From positions 36,564-100,563 of the forward strand of contig OMIN01000121.1 in NCBI GenBank assembly GCA_900299145.1: DNA of 64,000 nucleotides, written 5' to 3'. The translations under genes and the position numbers were made by a program. Of this stretch, positions 1 through 8,451 are shown piece after piece. The stretch's first letter is position 1. Each line of letters opens with the position of its first letter. This DNA is from Betaproteobacteria bacterium (GTDB lineage: Bacteria > Pseudomonadota > Gammaproteobacteria > Burkholderiales > SG8-41). The notes beneath the pieces are model-generated. The model searched no databases. It was not told the origin of the DNA and was given only the letters and a program-made list of their open reading frames with translations.

Positions 1-460
1 GCCTCGTTGAGTGTTACGAAGGTTCTTTGAAAATATATAATAAAAACATACAGTTACTGCATAATTACAGATCACCGGCAACGCCAGCGCTTGACACTTC
101 AGCGGTGCAATCACGCGAAACGGCTATGCGCAAGGTGCCGATGCGTGATTCTGGCTGCGATGCGCTGATTGCGCCAAATGCAATGCTCACGGGCACCCGA
201 TCACACGACTATTCTACCGTGAGAACCCGGGCGAATCACGCGTGAAAGGCACCATCATACTGTTCGGACAATCCAGCATGTGACAGCCGTTGAGTGGTAC
301 AGCATCCTTGTTTGTTGGTGTGCCAATTGGCGCCGACTTTCAGGCTGGTCGAATGTCGCATCACCATTCGCGGCATCAGATCGGGCGCCACGCGGCAACA
401 GTGGTATAGCCTTTCGCGGAATCGTTTCTGCTTTCCCAATGGTTCGATTCACGGACTGAT
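1..460. other. Leading stretch without a convincing gene
   Basis: The track gives short ORFs on both strands here (for example 27..245 and 236..439), but their translations have no recognisable domain and none has a good ribosome binding site. The stretch carries one copy of the AT-rich dispersed repeat near its left end. I see no RNA gene or mobile element. The left edge may be the end of a unit lying outside the window. Confidence 0.5.
31..58 (+). repeat. AT-rich dispersed repeat, copy 1
   Basis: Core ataaaaacatacagttac, matching the family consensus AATAAAAACARATASTTAY with a few differences near the 3' end. Confidence 0.6.
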
Positions 461-466
461 GACGAA

Positions 467-763
467 TTGGCTAATCCTGATGATCGATTGGCCTTTGCCC
501 TTCTCGTTGCCATGGAGCGGAAGCCGCCGACGGACTGGTTCGATAAAAGGCTATTTTCTCTTGCGCACACCACAAAAATCGCCATTGCAGAACTTCGAGA
601 ATCCGGTTGTGCGTCAGCCGAGCTACTCCAACAGCTGTGGCCAGGAGTGGCTCATTGCCTTCCAAAGTTTGCCAGCACCCAAAACGCAGCGCGAATCAGC
701 CCGCGATTCGTCGATCAATGGTGCGTACGATCCAGTCAAATCCTTCGTCAATACCAAGGTTGA
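467..763 (+). CDS. Possible small hypothetical protein or gene remnant
   Basis: I do not recognise this ORF. Its first 70 or so residues have a natural-looking mix of charged and hydrophobic residues (MERKPPTDWFDKRLFSLAH), and the frame stays open upstream to a stop near position 407. The last 20 or so residues overlap the convergent membrane-protein gene and look like its shadow. The start codon in the track is TTG with no clear ribosome binding site. It may be a decayed gene whose native C-terminus has been lost. Confidence 0.25.
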   Translation: MANPDDRLAFALLVAMERKPPTDWFDKRLFSLAHTTKIAIAELRESGCASAELLQQLWPGVAHCLPKFASTQNAARISPRFVDQWCVRSSQILRQYQG

Positions 764-1145
764 ACCCGGCACTCCACCCCAGATAAGCGCCGCCACCGAG
801 CCCGATAAGGACAAAAAGTGCAAAAGCCGCCAGTTTTCTAAGTGCGTAACTGGCTGCGCGGGCGGCGCGTATCTCCGCCAGTCGCGCTGCCTGTTTATAG
901 GCTTGCTCCCGTTGCGACTGAGCCAGCGCTTGCGCCTGCACCCGCACGAGCGTGGTGTGACAACTCACCACGGACGCAGCGATGAGCCGCGCGGCGTTCC
1001 GGTTCACGCCCTTGCGGCGCAGTGCCAAATCCACGATGGGTTCGCCGTAACCGTGGCGGGCAATCTGCGAGGCCACACCGATCAGCGCCCGCAATTCCGT
1101 CCCCGGGCTTGCCGCAGCTGCGGGCCGTGCGGTGGTGTTGTCCAT
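696..1145 (-). CDS. Small membrane protein of unknown function
   Basis: About 149 residues. The N-terminal two thirds is an Ala/Arg-rich, probably helical region (REQAYKQAARLAEIRAARAA), followed by one strong transmembrane segment (LAAFALFVLIGLGGGAYLG) and a short tail. I chose the inner ATG (MDNTTARP) because a gagggA-type ribosome binding site lies about 10 bases upstream; the longer ORF adds six residues without support. It lies 50 bp downstream of the flavoprotein gene on the same strand and could be cotranscribed. The family was not recognised. Confidence 0.5.
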   Translation of the reverse strand: MDNTTARPAAAASPGTELRALIGVASQIARHGYGEPIVDLALRRKGVNRNAARLIAASVVSCHTTLVRVQAQALAQSQREQAYKQAARLAEIRAARAASYALRKLAAFALFVLIGLGGGAYLGWSAGFNLGIDEGFDWIVRTIDRRIAG

Positions 1146-1195
1146 GGCGTATGTCCCTCGCAAGTTGGCTCATATCATGAAAAACCGGGCAAGTG

Positions 1196-2386
1196 TCACA
1201 TGCGGCCTTCGTCTATCGGCAAACCGAGCCTGTATTTGCCGATCATTTCATAATGCACGCGGCGGCCCTGCATGTGTTGCGTGATAACGTGCACATCCTG
1301 AAAGTAACGCTGGATGGCGTTGCCTTCAAAAATGGCGGTGGCGCCGCAGTCAGCATATATGCTTTCGACGATTTTTGCAGCGACGCGTATGGCGTGCGTA
1401 CCCGAAAGACGCACCGCCACTCGTGATTCCATTGAGGGATCGCCCGTGCGCATCACGTCGTCCCAAATTTTGTCTACCGAATCCATCAGATAGGCGTGCG
1501 CGCTGTTCAGCTGTGCTTCACATTCGCCGACGTTGTATTGCGCAATCGGCTGATCGCGCAAGAGCCCCACCATGCGGTGCGGCGCCTTGGACCCGGCCAA
1601 TTCGCAGAAATCATTGATGCAGTTGCGCGCCACCGCCAGCGCCACGATGCCGTCGCCCGCGGCAAACACCAGCGTTTGCGGAATGTGAAAGCGCTTGCCG
1701 TCGGTGATGCGCGGCGGCTTGGTGGTGTAGACGGTATGCGCTTCGGGCACGAACACGTCCTTCAACTCAAAATGATTGGTGCCGGTGCCGCGCATGCCGC
1801 GCGTGTGCCAGGTGTCGAGCACTTCGACCTGCTCGCGCGGCACGAAGCAAAAGCGCAATTCAGGCTTGCCGTCGCGCAGGCGCGCCTCGCCGTTTTCGAT
1901 CACCTGCGCCTGCGAAGCCACCCAGTTGGCGTGGCGGCTGCCGGTGCTGAAGCCATGACGGCCGCTTACCCGGTATCCGCCCGGCACGACTATGGCCTTG
2001 CCCGAAGGCTCCGGCGTATTTGACACCACGCTGCGCGGCGTGTTGGTCCAGATTTCGCGCGCGGCGTCGGGCTGCATGTAGGCGGAAAACGACGCAAAAG
2101 TCATTCCCTGATCGACCGCCCACGCCGTGCTGGCATCGGCCAACCCCAACACCTCGGCAATTCTGATTTGCGTCGGAAAATCAATTTCTCCGCCGCCCAA
2201 CGATTTCGGCACGCACAACAAAAAAAGTCCTGCGTCCGCTATGGCCTCGAACACCGGGCGTGGCAGCTCGCGCGTTTTCTCGATTTCACCGGCGTTCTCG
2301 CGTACCAGCGGGGCAATCTTGCGCGCGGCTTCCAGTGGGGACAATGTCGACAAGGTGGACGAACTGGACGATTGGGGGGCATTCAT
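1196..2386 (-). CDS. Acyl-CoA dehydrogenase-like flavoprotein (group D monooxygenase type)
   Basis: About 396 residues, the normal size of the acyl-CoA dehydrogenase fold. The N-terminal helical domain (PLVRENAGEIEKTRELP, then LFLLCVPKSLGGGE) and the middle beta domain (GYRVSGRHGFSTGSRHANW) are typical of the DszC/HsaA/HpaB-like flavin monooxygenase branch as well as true dehydrogenases; GMRGTGTNHFELKDVFVP is the usual loop contacting flavin. The C-terminal helices end with GNAIQRYFQDVHVITQHMQ, also typical. I prefer the ATG two codons inside the track ORF, which opens with TTG. It probably uses reduced FMN or FAD to oxidise a small organic substrate; the substrate cannot be read from the sequence. 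No flavin reductase partner is adjacent. Confidence 0.8.
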   Translation of the reverse strand: MNAPQSSSSSTLSTLSPLEAARKIAPLVRENAGEIEKTRELPRPVFEAIADAGLFLLCVPKSLGGGEIDFPTQIRIAEVLGLADASTAWAVDQGMTFASFSAYMQPDAAREIWTNTPRSVVSNTPEPSGKAIVVPGGYRVSGRHGFSTGSRHANWVASQAQVIENGEARLRDGKPELRFCFVPREQVEVLDTWHTRGMRGTGTNHFELKDVFVPEAHTVYTTKPPRITDGKRFHIPQTLVFAAGDGIVALAVARNCINDFCELAGSKAPHRMVGLLRDQPIAQYNVGECEAQLNSAHAYLMDSVDKIWDDVMRTGDPSMESRVAVRLSGTHAIRVAAKIVESIYADCGATAIFEGNAIQRYFQDVHVITQHMQGRRVHYEMIGKYRLGLPIDEGRM

Positions 2387-2586
2387 GATCAAGCGGCTCG
2401 GTATTCAGGAATTTGGAGGGATGCACGAGTGTCCTGAATCGTTGTGCCGCCGTCAATCGACACAATCCACGCGTTGGCCGGGCGCTAAACTTTTGCAGGC
2501 CAGTATATGAAATGCGAGCCTCGACGTCGTTACGCGCAGCCACGTGTCCGTTGCCAGATTCATCTGGCCGCCAACAATACGCTGCC

Positions 2587-2615
2587 GTAACTATTTGTTT
2601 TATTGGTATTTTTTA
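2587..2615 (-). repeat. AT-rich dispersed repeat, copy 2
   Basis: Minus-strand core aataaaacaaatagttac, 7 bp beyond the stop codon of the leftward secreted-protein gene. Confidence 0.7.
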
Positions 2616-2621
2616 GGGGCG

Positions 2622-3098
2622 CTATTTAGCGTCGCGTTCTTCCCATGGCGTCGTTACGTCCAGTTGCGGATCGGCGCGCCAGCGCAAGTATTCCGTGTGC
2701 AAACGGTCGGCGCGCACCTGAAATTTCTTGCTTTGGGTGACGTTACGAAAGGTTGCGTTCACCACGTAAGCGCCCGCCGGCAAGCCCGCCAGAAACAACG
2801 GCCCTTCGGCGACAGTTTCTATCAGCTTTTGTCCGCTGGCGGTGGTCAAGGTCACGCGTGCGTCCGCGACAAACGTGCCGCTGCCTTCGAGCGTCATCAC
2901 CAGCTTGAAGTTGTACGACTTTTCGCGCGCGGCAAGGCTTTCGCGCGAATCACTGCCAATGCCGCCCGACACAAAAGTCACGCCGTTCATCTCCTGCACG
3001 CGGTCGGCGGTAGCGGCGTGCGCTTTGTGCGCAATACCCGTCATCGACAGCGCCATCAGCAAGACGGCGCCGTAGGCCCGTGGTTTCACCGGCTTCAT
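2622..3098 (-). CDS. Secreted protein with carboxypeptidase-regulatory-like (Ig-fold) domain
   Basis: About 158 residues. An N-terminal signal peptide (AVLLMALSMTGIAHKAHA) is followed by a beta-rich domain with the pattern AEGPLFLAGLPAGAYVVNATF, which resembles carboxypeptidase regulatory-like or DUF4198-type domains. A paralogue lies in this window at 41083..41499 with the same order of motifs (GPILLALLPAGNYVATL) and a similar C-terminal sequence (LRTEQVRW against LHTEYLRW). I place the start at MKPVKPR because GGAGGAG lies seven bases upstream; the ORF start is 22 codons earlier. Probably periplasmic. The function of this small family is unknown to me. Its 3' end abuts a dispersed repeat. 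Confidence 0.6.
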   Translation of the reverse strand: MKPVKPRAYGAVLLMALSMTGIAHKAHAATADRVQEMNGVTFVSGGIGSDSRESLAAREKSYNFKLVMTLEGSGTFVADARVTLTTASGQKLIETVAEGPLFLAGLPAGAYVVNATFRNVTQSKKFQVRADRLHTEYLRWRADPQLDVTTPWEERDAK

Positions 3099-3216
3099 CG
3101 TCATTCTCCTCCAGTATTTTGTTGTCGATTTTCTTTTGACTGCCCGCGCGCGCAATTGTTTCATATCAACGCTGCTTCAGGTAATGTTGCCGTCTTGCCA
3201 CTCTGCGGGAACCGCC

Positions 3217-4188
3217 ATGCGCCCAGCCACTGCCGCCATTGTTTTGAGCTTGCTCGCGTGTGCGGGCGTGCCGGCCTGTTTCGCGCAAACGGCTTACCCG
3301 TCGAAACTGGTGCGCATTGTCAATCCGGTGGCTGCCGGCGGCAATCAGGACGTGGTGGCGCGCGCCTACGCCGAGCAGTTCGCCAGAAACCTGGGGCAGC
3401 AATTTGTGGTGGAAAGCCGCCCCGGCAACAGCGCCATCGTCGGCACACGCTATGTCAAGACCTCGCCCGCCGACGGCTACACGCTGCTCGCGATTTCCAA
3501 CACCTACGCGCGCACGCCGGCCATGATCAAGGATTCCGGCTACGACCCGATCAAGGACTTCGCCGCCATTTCCATGACCAGCGACACCGCGCTGGTGTTT
3601 GTCATCACCCCCACACTGCCGGTGAAAACGGTGAAGGAGTTCATCGCGCTTGCCAAACAGCGGCCCGGTGAAATTTCCAGCGGCTCGTCCGGTAGCGGCT
3701 CTACTGGCCATGTCGCGGCAGAAATGTTCAGCCGCCGCGCCGGCATCAAGCTGCTGCACATTCAATACAAGGGGGCAGCCCCCGCCGTGATTGATCTCGT
3801 GGGCGGGCACGTGATGCTGCGCTTCGATCAGGTGACAACCTCGTTGCCGCACATTCGCGCCGGCAAGCTGCGCGCGCTGGCCGTCACCAGCGGCAAGCGG
3901 TCCGTGCTGATGCCCGAAGTGCCTACCGTGGATGAATCCGGCCTGCCGGGTTTTATCGATACCACGTTCAACGGCCTGCTCGCACCCGCCGGCACGCCGC
4001 CCGCCATCATCGAACGTCTGCGTGCGGAAACCGCAAAGGCAGCCGTCATACCCGAATTGCGCAAACGCTATCAGGATCTGGGCATCGAACTTGTCGCCAG
4101 CAAGACGTCCGAGGAATTCGCGGCGTTTTTGCGCAACCATGTCGAGGAATTCACCAAGCTCGCGCGCGACGCAGGCATGGCCCAGTGA
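3217..4188 (+). CDS. Bug-family tripartite tricarboxylate transporter substrate-binding protein
   Basis: About 323 residues from the chosen ATG, which follows a gcggga ribosome binding site and gives a clean signal peptide ending CAGVPACFA. Family marks: YPSKLVRIVNPVAAGG at the mature N-terminus, ESRPGNSAIVGT, the SPADGYTLL loop, IQYKGAAPAVIDLVGG and the SGLPGF/APAGTPPAIIERL C-terminal lobe. Bug proteins bind carboxylates or other small organics in the periplasm; the ligand is not predictable. It starts a rightward group with the hydrolase at 4311 and dehydrogenase at 5077, suggesting uptake and breakdown of one substrate. No TctA or TctB partner is present nearby. Confidence 0.9.
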   Translation: MRPATAAIVLSLLACAGVPACFAQTAYPSKLVRIVNPVAAGGNQDVVARAYAEQFARNLGQQFVVESRPGNSAIVGTRYVKTSPADGYTLLAISNTYARTPAMIKDSGYDPIKDFAAISMTSDTALVFVITPTLPVKTVKEFIALAKQRPGEISSGSSGSGSTGHVAAEMFSRRAGIKLLHIQYKGAAPAVIDLVGGHVMLRFDQVTTSLPHIRAGKLRALAVTSGKRSVLMPEVPTVDESGLPGFIDTTFNGLLAPAGTPPAIIERLRAETAKAAVIPELRKRYQDLGIELVASKTSEEFAAFLRNHVEEFTKLARDAGMAQ

Positions 4189-4228
4189 CCCCTTGGGGGT
4201 TTTAGCCCGGCGCCGGCCCGCGCATGGC

Positions 4229-4255
4229 TTGACTTCGCCTGCGCGCCGGTACAAT
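4229..4255 (+). promoter_or_regulatory. Candidate sigma70 promoter for the hydrolase gene
   Basis: TTGACT and TACAAT separated by 15 bp, about 55 bp upstream of the hydrolase ATG. The spacer is shorter than ideal. A short hairpin with a three-T tail sits at the end of the preceding Bug gene (about 4188-4203), so separate transcription is possible. Confidence 0.4.
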
Positions 4256-4310
4256 CTCTTTCATGCTGCGCGCATCCGCGCAACCGTCCATTCACACAGG
4301 GAGATCCACC

Positions 4311-5063
4311 ATGCCGTTCTACGAAAAGGGCAACGTCCGCATTCACTATCAGGAAGCCGGCTCCGGTTTCCCGCTACTGGTTATCCCCGGCGGTGGCCTG
4401 AATTCGACCATTGCGTGGGTTTCCAGCGGCGCGCCCTTCGACGCCACGGCAGAATTCAAAAACGAGTTTCGCTGCATCACTTCGGATCTTCGAAATGCCT
4501 ACGACGGCCAGTCATCCGGTCCGCTCGAAACCGACCGCCCGTGGGACAGCCACACCGACGATCAGTTGGGATTGATGGATCACCTGGGCATCAAAAAATT
4601 CATGGTGCTGGGCTACTGCATCGGCGGCCCGTTCATCTGGAATTTGTTGAAGCGCGCGCCGGATCGCGTGGTCGCGGCGGTGCTGGCGCAACCCAGCGGC
4701 TTTCGCAAGGAAATGCCCGAGCAATCCTATACCGGCAATATGAAAGGCTGGGGGCCGGAGCTGGTCAAACGCCGCCCCGACCTCAACATGGACATGGTCG
4801 ACCGCTTCCTGACCAAAATGTACCGCACCAACCCGGATTTTGTTTACAGCGTGTCGCGCGACTTCGTGCGTTCCTGCCAGACACCCGTGCTGGTGCTGCC
4901 GGATGATTCGCCGCCGCACCCCTACGTGGTCGCCATGGAATCCGTGATGCTCGCGCCGAAATCCGAAGTAAGCCTGTTTCCGTGGAAGGAACCCAAGGAA
5001 CGCATTCCGCTGGCAGTGCGGCAAACGCGCTCGTTCCTGCGCGCGCACCGCCCGGCGGCCTAG
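4311..5063 (+). CDS. Alpha/beta hydrolase with Cys at the nucleophile position
   Basis: About 250 residues, full alpha/beta hydrolase length. The oxyanion region is VIPGGGLNSTIAW (residues 24-36) and the nucleophile elbow reads GYCIGG with Cys at residue 103, where most family members have Ser. The same elbow is known in dienelactone hydrolases, which use Cys, although the overall sequence looks more like a general esterase/C-C hydrolase. The start ATG follows agggag. It lies between a Bug binding protein and a 2-hydroxyacid dehydrogenase, 13 bp before the latter, consistent with a small catabolic unit. The acid residue is probably in VLVLPDDSPP; the catalytic His is not certain. Confidence 0.8.
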   Translation: MPFYEKGNVRIHYQEAGSGFPLLVIPGGGLNSTIAWVSSGAPFDATAEFKNEFRCITSDLRNAYDGQSSGPLETDRPWDSHTDDQLGLMDHLGIKKFMVLGYCIGGPFIWNLLKRAPDRVVAAVLAQPSGFRKEMPEQSYTGNMKGWGPELVKRRPDLNMDMVDRFLTKMYRTNPDFVYSVSRDFVRSCQTPVLVLPDDSPPHPYVVAMESVMLAPKSEVSLFPWKEPKERIPLAVRQTRSFLRAHRPAA

Positions 5064-5076
5064 TGCGGGCGGTGAG

Positions 5077-6042
5077 ATGGCTACAGGCATACTTTCGTTG
5101 GTGCGGGTCAACCCGGAACGCACCGCCGCATTCACCGCCGCAGGTTATGTGGTGCGCGAGGCGGCGAATTCCCCGAGCCGCGCCGACGCCATACGCGAAG
5201 CCGGCGGTCACGTTCAGGGGGTGCTCACCAATGGGCGCGGCGGGCTCACTGCCGCTGAAATGGATTTGCTGCCCAATCTGAAGTTGATCTGCGCCGTGGG
5301 CGCCGGTTACGAAATGGTCGATCTGGCGAAAGCCAGGAGCCGCGGCATCGCGGTGGCCAACAACCCCGGCACCAACGCGCCCGCCGTCGCCGACGCCGCC
5401 ATGATGCTGCTGTTGGGGTCCGTGCGGCAGGTCGCACAGGCGGATCGCTTCGTGCGCGCCGGCGGCTGGCAGGATCAGTGGCGCGCCAACACGCCCACCG
5501 TCGTGGGCAAGCGTCTCGGCATATTGGGCATGGGGCGCATCGGCGCGGGCATCGCCCATCGCGCGGCGCATGGCTTCGACATGGAAGTGGGCTATCACAA
5601 CCGCAAGCTGGTGGAAAGTTCCGCCTTCCGATACTTCGGCAATCTGGTCGAACTGGCGAAGTGGGCGGATTTTCTGGTGGCCGCAACCCCCGGCGGCGCG
5701 GGCACGCGGCACCTCATCAACGCCGAAGTCATCGCAGCACTGGGGCCAGCGGGACACATCATCAACGTTGGCCGCGGCACGGTGGTGGATACGGCAGCGC
5801 TGATTGCGGCGCTGAAAGAAAAACGCCTGGCTGGCGCGGGCCTCGATGTCATCGAAGGCGAACCCGCGATACCGCCGCAAACCCTGCAACAGTTGTTTCA
5901 GTTCGAGAACATCGTGCTCACGCCCCACTGCGCCGGCCGCGCGCCGGAATCGCACGTTGCGGCAACGGCGGCGCTACTGGCGAATTTCGAAGCGTTTTTT
6001 GGCGGGAAGCCGTTGATTACGCCGGTGAAGATGGATAACTAA
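5077..6042 (+). CDS. D-isomer-specific 2-hydroxyacid dehydrogenase
   Basis: About 321 residues. The substrate-binding lobe includes VGAGYEMVDL and NNPGTNAPAVADAAMMLLL; the Rossmann lobe has GMGRIGAGIAHRA for NAD(P) binding; the conserved Arg/Glu/His region is seen in NVGRGTVVD, GLDVIEGEPAIP and the catalytic His motif LTPHCAGR. It interconverts a 2-oxoacid and a D-2-hydroxyacid; the glyoxylate/hydroxypyruvate reductase branch is likely, but the substrate is inferred. It begins 13 bp after the hydrolase stop. The stop codon runs straight into a dispersed AT-rich repeat. Confidence 0.88.
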   Translation: MATGILSLVRVNPERTAAFTAAGYVVREAANSPSRADAIREAGGHVQGVLTNGRGGLTAAEMDLLPNLKLICAVGAGYEMVDLAKARSRGIAVANNPGTNAPAVADAAMMLLLGSVRQVAQADRFVRAGGWQDQWRANTPTVVGKRLGILGMGRIGAGIAHRAAHGFDMEVGYHNRKLVESSAFRYFGNLVELAKWADFLVAATPGGAGTRHLINAEVIAALGPAGHIINVGRGTVVDTAALIAALKEKRLAGAGLDVIEGEPAIPPQTLQQLFQFENIVLTPHCAGRAPESHVAATAALLANFEAFFGGKPLITPVKMDN

Positions 6043-6073
6043 ATAATTTAATAAAATCAAATACTTATAAAAA
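6043..6073 (+). repeat. AT-rich dispersed repeat, copy 3
   Basis: Core aataaaatcaaatacttat, beginning directly after the dehydrogenase stop codon and flanked by A/T runs on both sides. Confidence 0.7.
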
Positions 6074-6138
6074 ACCAGCGCTCTGGTGCGTGTAAGTTTT
6101 GTAGCTGAAATAGATACTGGAGATAGGTAACACCATTA

Positions 6139-6468
6139 TCATGCAACCCAATCTTCTGCGTCTGGAATCATGCATTGCTCTATCCATGTCGCCAAAGTAT
6201 CAAACAGCATGGTCTCGGGCCACTCAGGTCGCGTCTCACGTAAATAAGTGAGATGTACAACTGCAAATTGGGGAACGGATTCGCCAAGATAAAAAAGCAC
6301 ATCATCGCAATCTTGCCGATAGCCAATCGGTTGCACATTGCGCCCGAACAAAGCGTGTCCAGCAGGCATCTCCCGATATAACTCAGCAATAGTTCGAGCT
6401 TCTTGCTCTGGCGGAGTCGGCCACCACGGAACGCGCCACTGAATTTTAGATGGCTCGAACTTGGTCAT
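6139..6468 (-). CDS. Hypothetical cytoplasmic protein, AT-richer than neighbours
   Basis: About 109 residues from the ATG giving MTKFEPSKIQWRVPWW; the track ORF opens 21 codons earlier at a TTG overlapping the preceding stop. Trp-rich and acidic, no signal peptide or membrane segment. I do not recognise the family. Base composition is visibly AT-richer than the surrounding genes, which suggests acquisition from elsewhere. It lies just downstream of the trypsin/PDZ-like gene on the same strand, so the two may be cotranscribed. Confidence 0.5.
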   Translation of the reverse strand: MTKFEPSKIQWRVPWWPTPPEQEARTIAELYREMPAGHALFGRNVQPIGYRQDCDDVLFYLGESVPQFAVVHLTYLRETRPEWPETMLFDTLATWIEQCMIPDAEDWVA

Positions 6469-6527
6469 GACGTGCGTAGTAGGCCGAAATAAAGACCGTG
6501 TGGCTGAACAAAATCGACTACGCCGAA

Positions 6528-7499
6528 TCAATGCAGATTCGGCTTCTTCAAAAAGTCGTCACGATCCGCCGATTTGACGACGATGCGTAGCACTTCGCCG
6601 CCACGCGCCAGCATCAGCGGCACGTCTACGCCCGCCGGGCCCAGGCGCCGCACCGAACGCAGCAGTTCGCCCAGGCTGCGTGAACGATCCGCGCCCACGC
6701 CGAGCACCACGTCGCCCATTTTCACGCCGGCGCGTTCGGCCGGGCCGTTGGCGGCGACGCGCGCGACCACCAGTTTGTCGTCGGCCTCCTGCGTGCGCAT
6801 GCCGAGCCAAGGGCTGGGCGGATGCGGGCTGCGGCCGGTTTGCAGCATGCCATCAAGAATCGGCGCGAGCAGATCAATCGGCACGAACATGTTGACGTGC
6901 GTCTCTTCGCCGCCAACCATTTGCTGCACCAGCAGCGAACCGATGCCGATCAAATCACCTTGCGCATCAAGCAAAGCCGTGCCGCCCCACTGCGGGTGCG
7001 CGGGCGTGGCAAACAGCGCTTCGTCGAGCAGATATTCCCATGGGCCGGCGAATTCGCTTTTGGAAATGAGCTTGGTTTTCAGCGCATGCGCGCGCCCGCC
7101 GTGGCCAAGCACGAAAGCCGCATCGCCCACCTTGATATCGGCCGCCGAGCCGCGTTGCAACGGCGGGGCATTCAGCTTGCCGAGCGGCTGTATCAACGCA
7201 AAGCCGGTGGTGCGGTCGTAGGCGAGCGGAAAGCCTTCCACCACCGCGCCCTTGTTGGTGGTGAGCCAGATTTGCGATGCCTCGGTGACGAGGTATCCGA
7301 TGGTAAGGATCAGGCCGTCTTCGCGGATCACCGCGCCGTAACCGCCGCGCTCAGTGCCCAGATTGGCGGCGGTGTAGCCGTCGGCCGGCACTTCAGCGCG
7401 TATCAGCACCATCGCGTCGAACGCGCGGTCGAGATCGAATTGGGTTTCGTCGGGTTTCGGTTGCAGCGGCTCCCGAAACGCCCATTGTTGTTCAGACAT
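6528..7499 (-). CDS. Trypsin-like/PDZ (HtrA-fold) protein lacking protease residues
   Basis: About 323 residues. The first 200 resemble the trypsin-like domain of HtrA/Deg proteases and residues from about 220 form a PDZ domain (PSPWLGMRTQEADDKLVVARV, GPAERAGVKMGDVVLGV). The catalytic residues are not where expected: the His motif reads ILTIGYLVTEA instead of ...TNxHV, the Asp strand reads YDRTTGFALIQPL instead of ...TDLAVL, and the GNSGG-like Ser motif reads HPQWGGTALL. No signal peptide is visible, so it is probably cytoplasmic. It is best described as a predicted inactive relative that may keep a binding role through the PDZ domain. Confidence 0.7.
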   Translation of the reverse strand: MSEQQWAFREPLQPKPDETQFDLDRAFDAMVLIRAEVPADGYTAANLGTERGGYGAVIREDGLILTIGYLVTEASQIWLTTNKGAVVEGFPLAYDRTTGFALIQPLGKLNAPPLQRGSAADIKVGDAAFVLGHGGRAHALKTKLISKSEFAGPWEYLLDEALFATPAHPQWGGTALLDAQGDLIGIGSLLVQQMVGGEETHVNMFVPIDLLAPILDGMLQTGRSPHPPSPWLGMRTQEADDKLVVARVAANGPAERAGVKMGDVVLGVGADRSRSLGELLRSVRRLGPAGVDVPLMLARGGEVLRIVVKSADRDDFLKKPNLH

Positions 7500-7584
7500 G
7501 ATGTGATTTTGACATGAAGCGCCGCCGCTGTGCGGCCGGCGAGTTTCGTTTATTTTCGCTTATGTGCGATTAAATTAATCTGAC

Positions 7585-8451
7585 TCATTGGCCCGCCGCC
7601 GCGCCGGCCTTGCGCATGTAGCTTTCGTGGCGAAACAGAAAATCCGCGCCGACGATGCGATGCTCGAAGCCATCCGGGCGGAACTGAAAATCGATAAACC
7701 CCACCTCGCGCGCGCCCCAGTGCCGGGACGTGGGCGAGCCATTGACGCAGGCCGTGGAAGGCGCCCAGATATGGTAAATGCCATCCAGCGCGAACGAACG
7801 CGTCTGATGCTTGTGGCCGCAACTGATAAGGCGCACGCCGTGCGCCTTGCAAAGTTCCAGCAAGCGCGCACGGCTTGCGCTGTCGATCACCGACTGGCGC
7901 ACGCTCGGGTCGTCAACATAGTCCGGCTCCGACGGATGATCGAGAAACAGCGGCTTGTGCAAGAACAGCGCCACGGGCTTGCCGGCAAACCCGGCCAGCG
8001 TTTGGCCGAGCCACTGCCACTGTGCGGCTTCAGCAGGATGGCCGTTGCTGCCGAGCCACTGTGAGTTAATGCCGGCGAATCCCCAGCCGGCGGCTTCGAA
8101 CGACCAGCGCTCCTCGCCAAAGTACGACACAAAGCGCGCGCAACGCGCATCGCTGACACGCTTTTCCATGTTGCCGGAAACAATGTTGTCGCCAACGTCG
8201 TGGTTGCCCGGCAGATAGCGGCACGGCACGCCAATCTCGCCCAGCCGCGCGAACGCTTCGCGCGCAAACGCGTAGTCGGTCTCGTCGTCCGGATCGCCCA
8301 TGATGAGATCGCCGTTAGCCACCACCACGTCGGGCCGCTCGCGCTCGATCCAGCCCAGCACCTTGCGCCAGTTGTCGAGGTGAAATTCCCGTCCCGCGCC
8401 GAGGTGAATGTCGGCGACCTGCACCAGCCGGAACGATTTCGGGCTATTCAT
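7585..8451 (-). CDS. Calcineurin-like metallophosphoesterase
   Basis: About 288 residues. The four metal-binding blocks are in order: VADIHLG (D14, H16), VVANGDLIMGD, LPGNHDVGD and ISCGHKHQT. An additional His in LFLHKPLF fits the family. No signal peptide, so cytoplasmic. Likely a phosphodiesterase of the CpdA/Icc-like class, but the substrate cannot be set from sequence. Its ATG overlaps the stop of the upstream Bug gene by four bases (ATGA), so the two are translationally coupled, an odd pairing for a binding protein. Confidence 0.85.
   Translation of the reverse strand: MNSPKSFRLVQVADIHLGAGREFHLDNWRKVLGWIERERPDVVVANGDLIMGDPDDETDYAFAREAFARLGEIGVPCRYLPGNHDVGDNIVSGNMEKRVSDARCARFVSYFGEERWSFEAAGWGFAGINSQWLGSNGHPAEAAQWQWLGQTLAGFAGKPVALFLHKPLFLDHPSEPDYVDDPSVRQSVIDSASRARLLELCKAHGVRLISCGHKHQTRSFALDGIYHIWAPSTACVNGSPTSRHWGAREVGFIDFQFRPDGFEHRIVGADFLFRHESYMRKAGAAAGQ

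Noticed and set aside
27-245. ORF of 72 residues at the left edge
   Set aside because: Its first codons are a dispersed repeat copy, there is no ribosome binding site and the composition is not protein-like.
294-1253. Plus-strand ORF of 319 residues
   Set aside because: Arg/Cys/His-rich translation typical of a shadow; it covers the better-supported minus-strand membrane-protein gene.
2544-3671. Plus-strand ORF of 375 residues
   Set aside because: Shadow over two supported genes (secreted protein and Bug protein), with low-quality composition.
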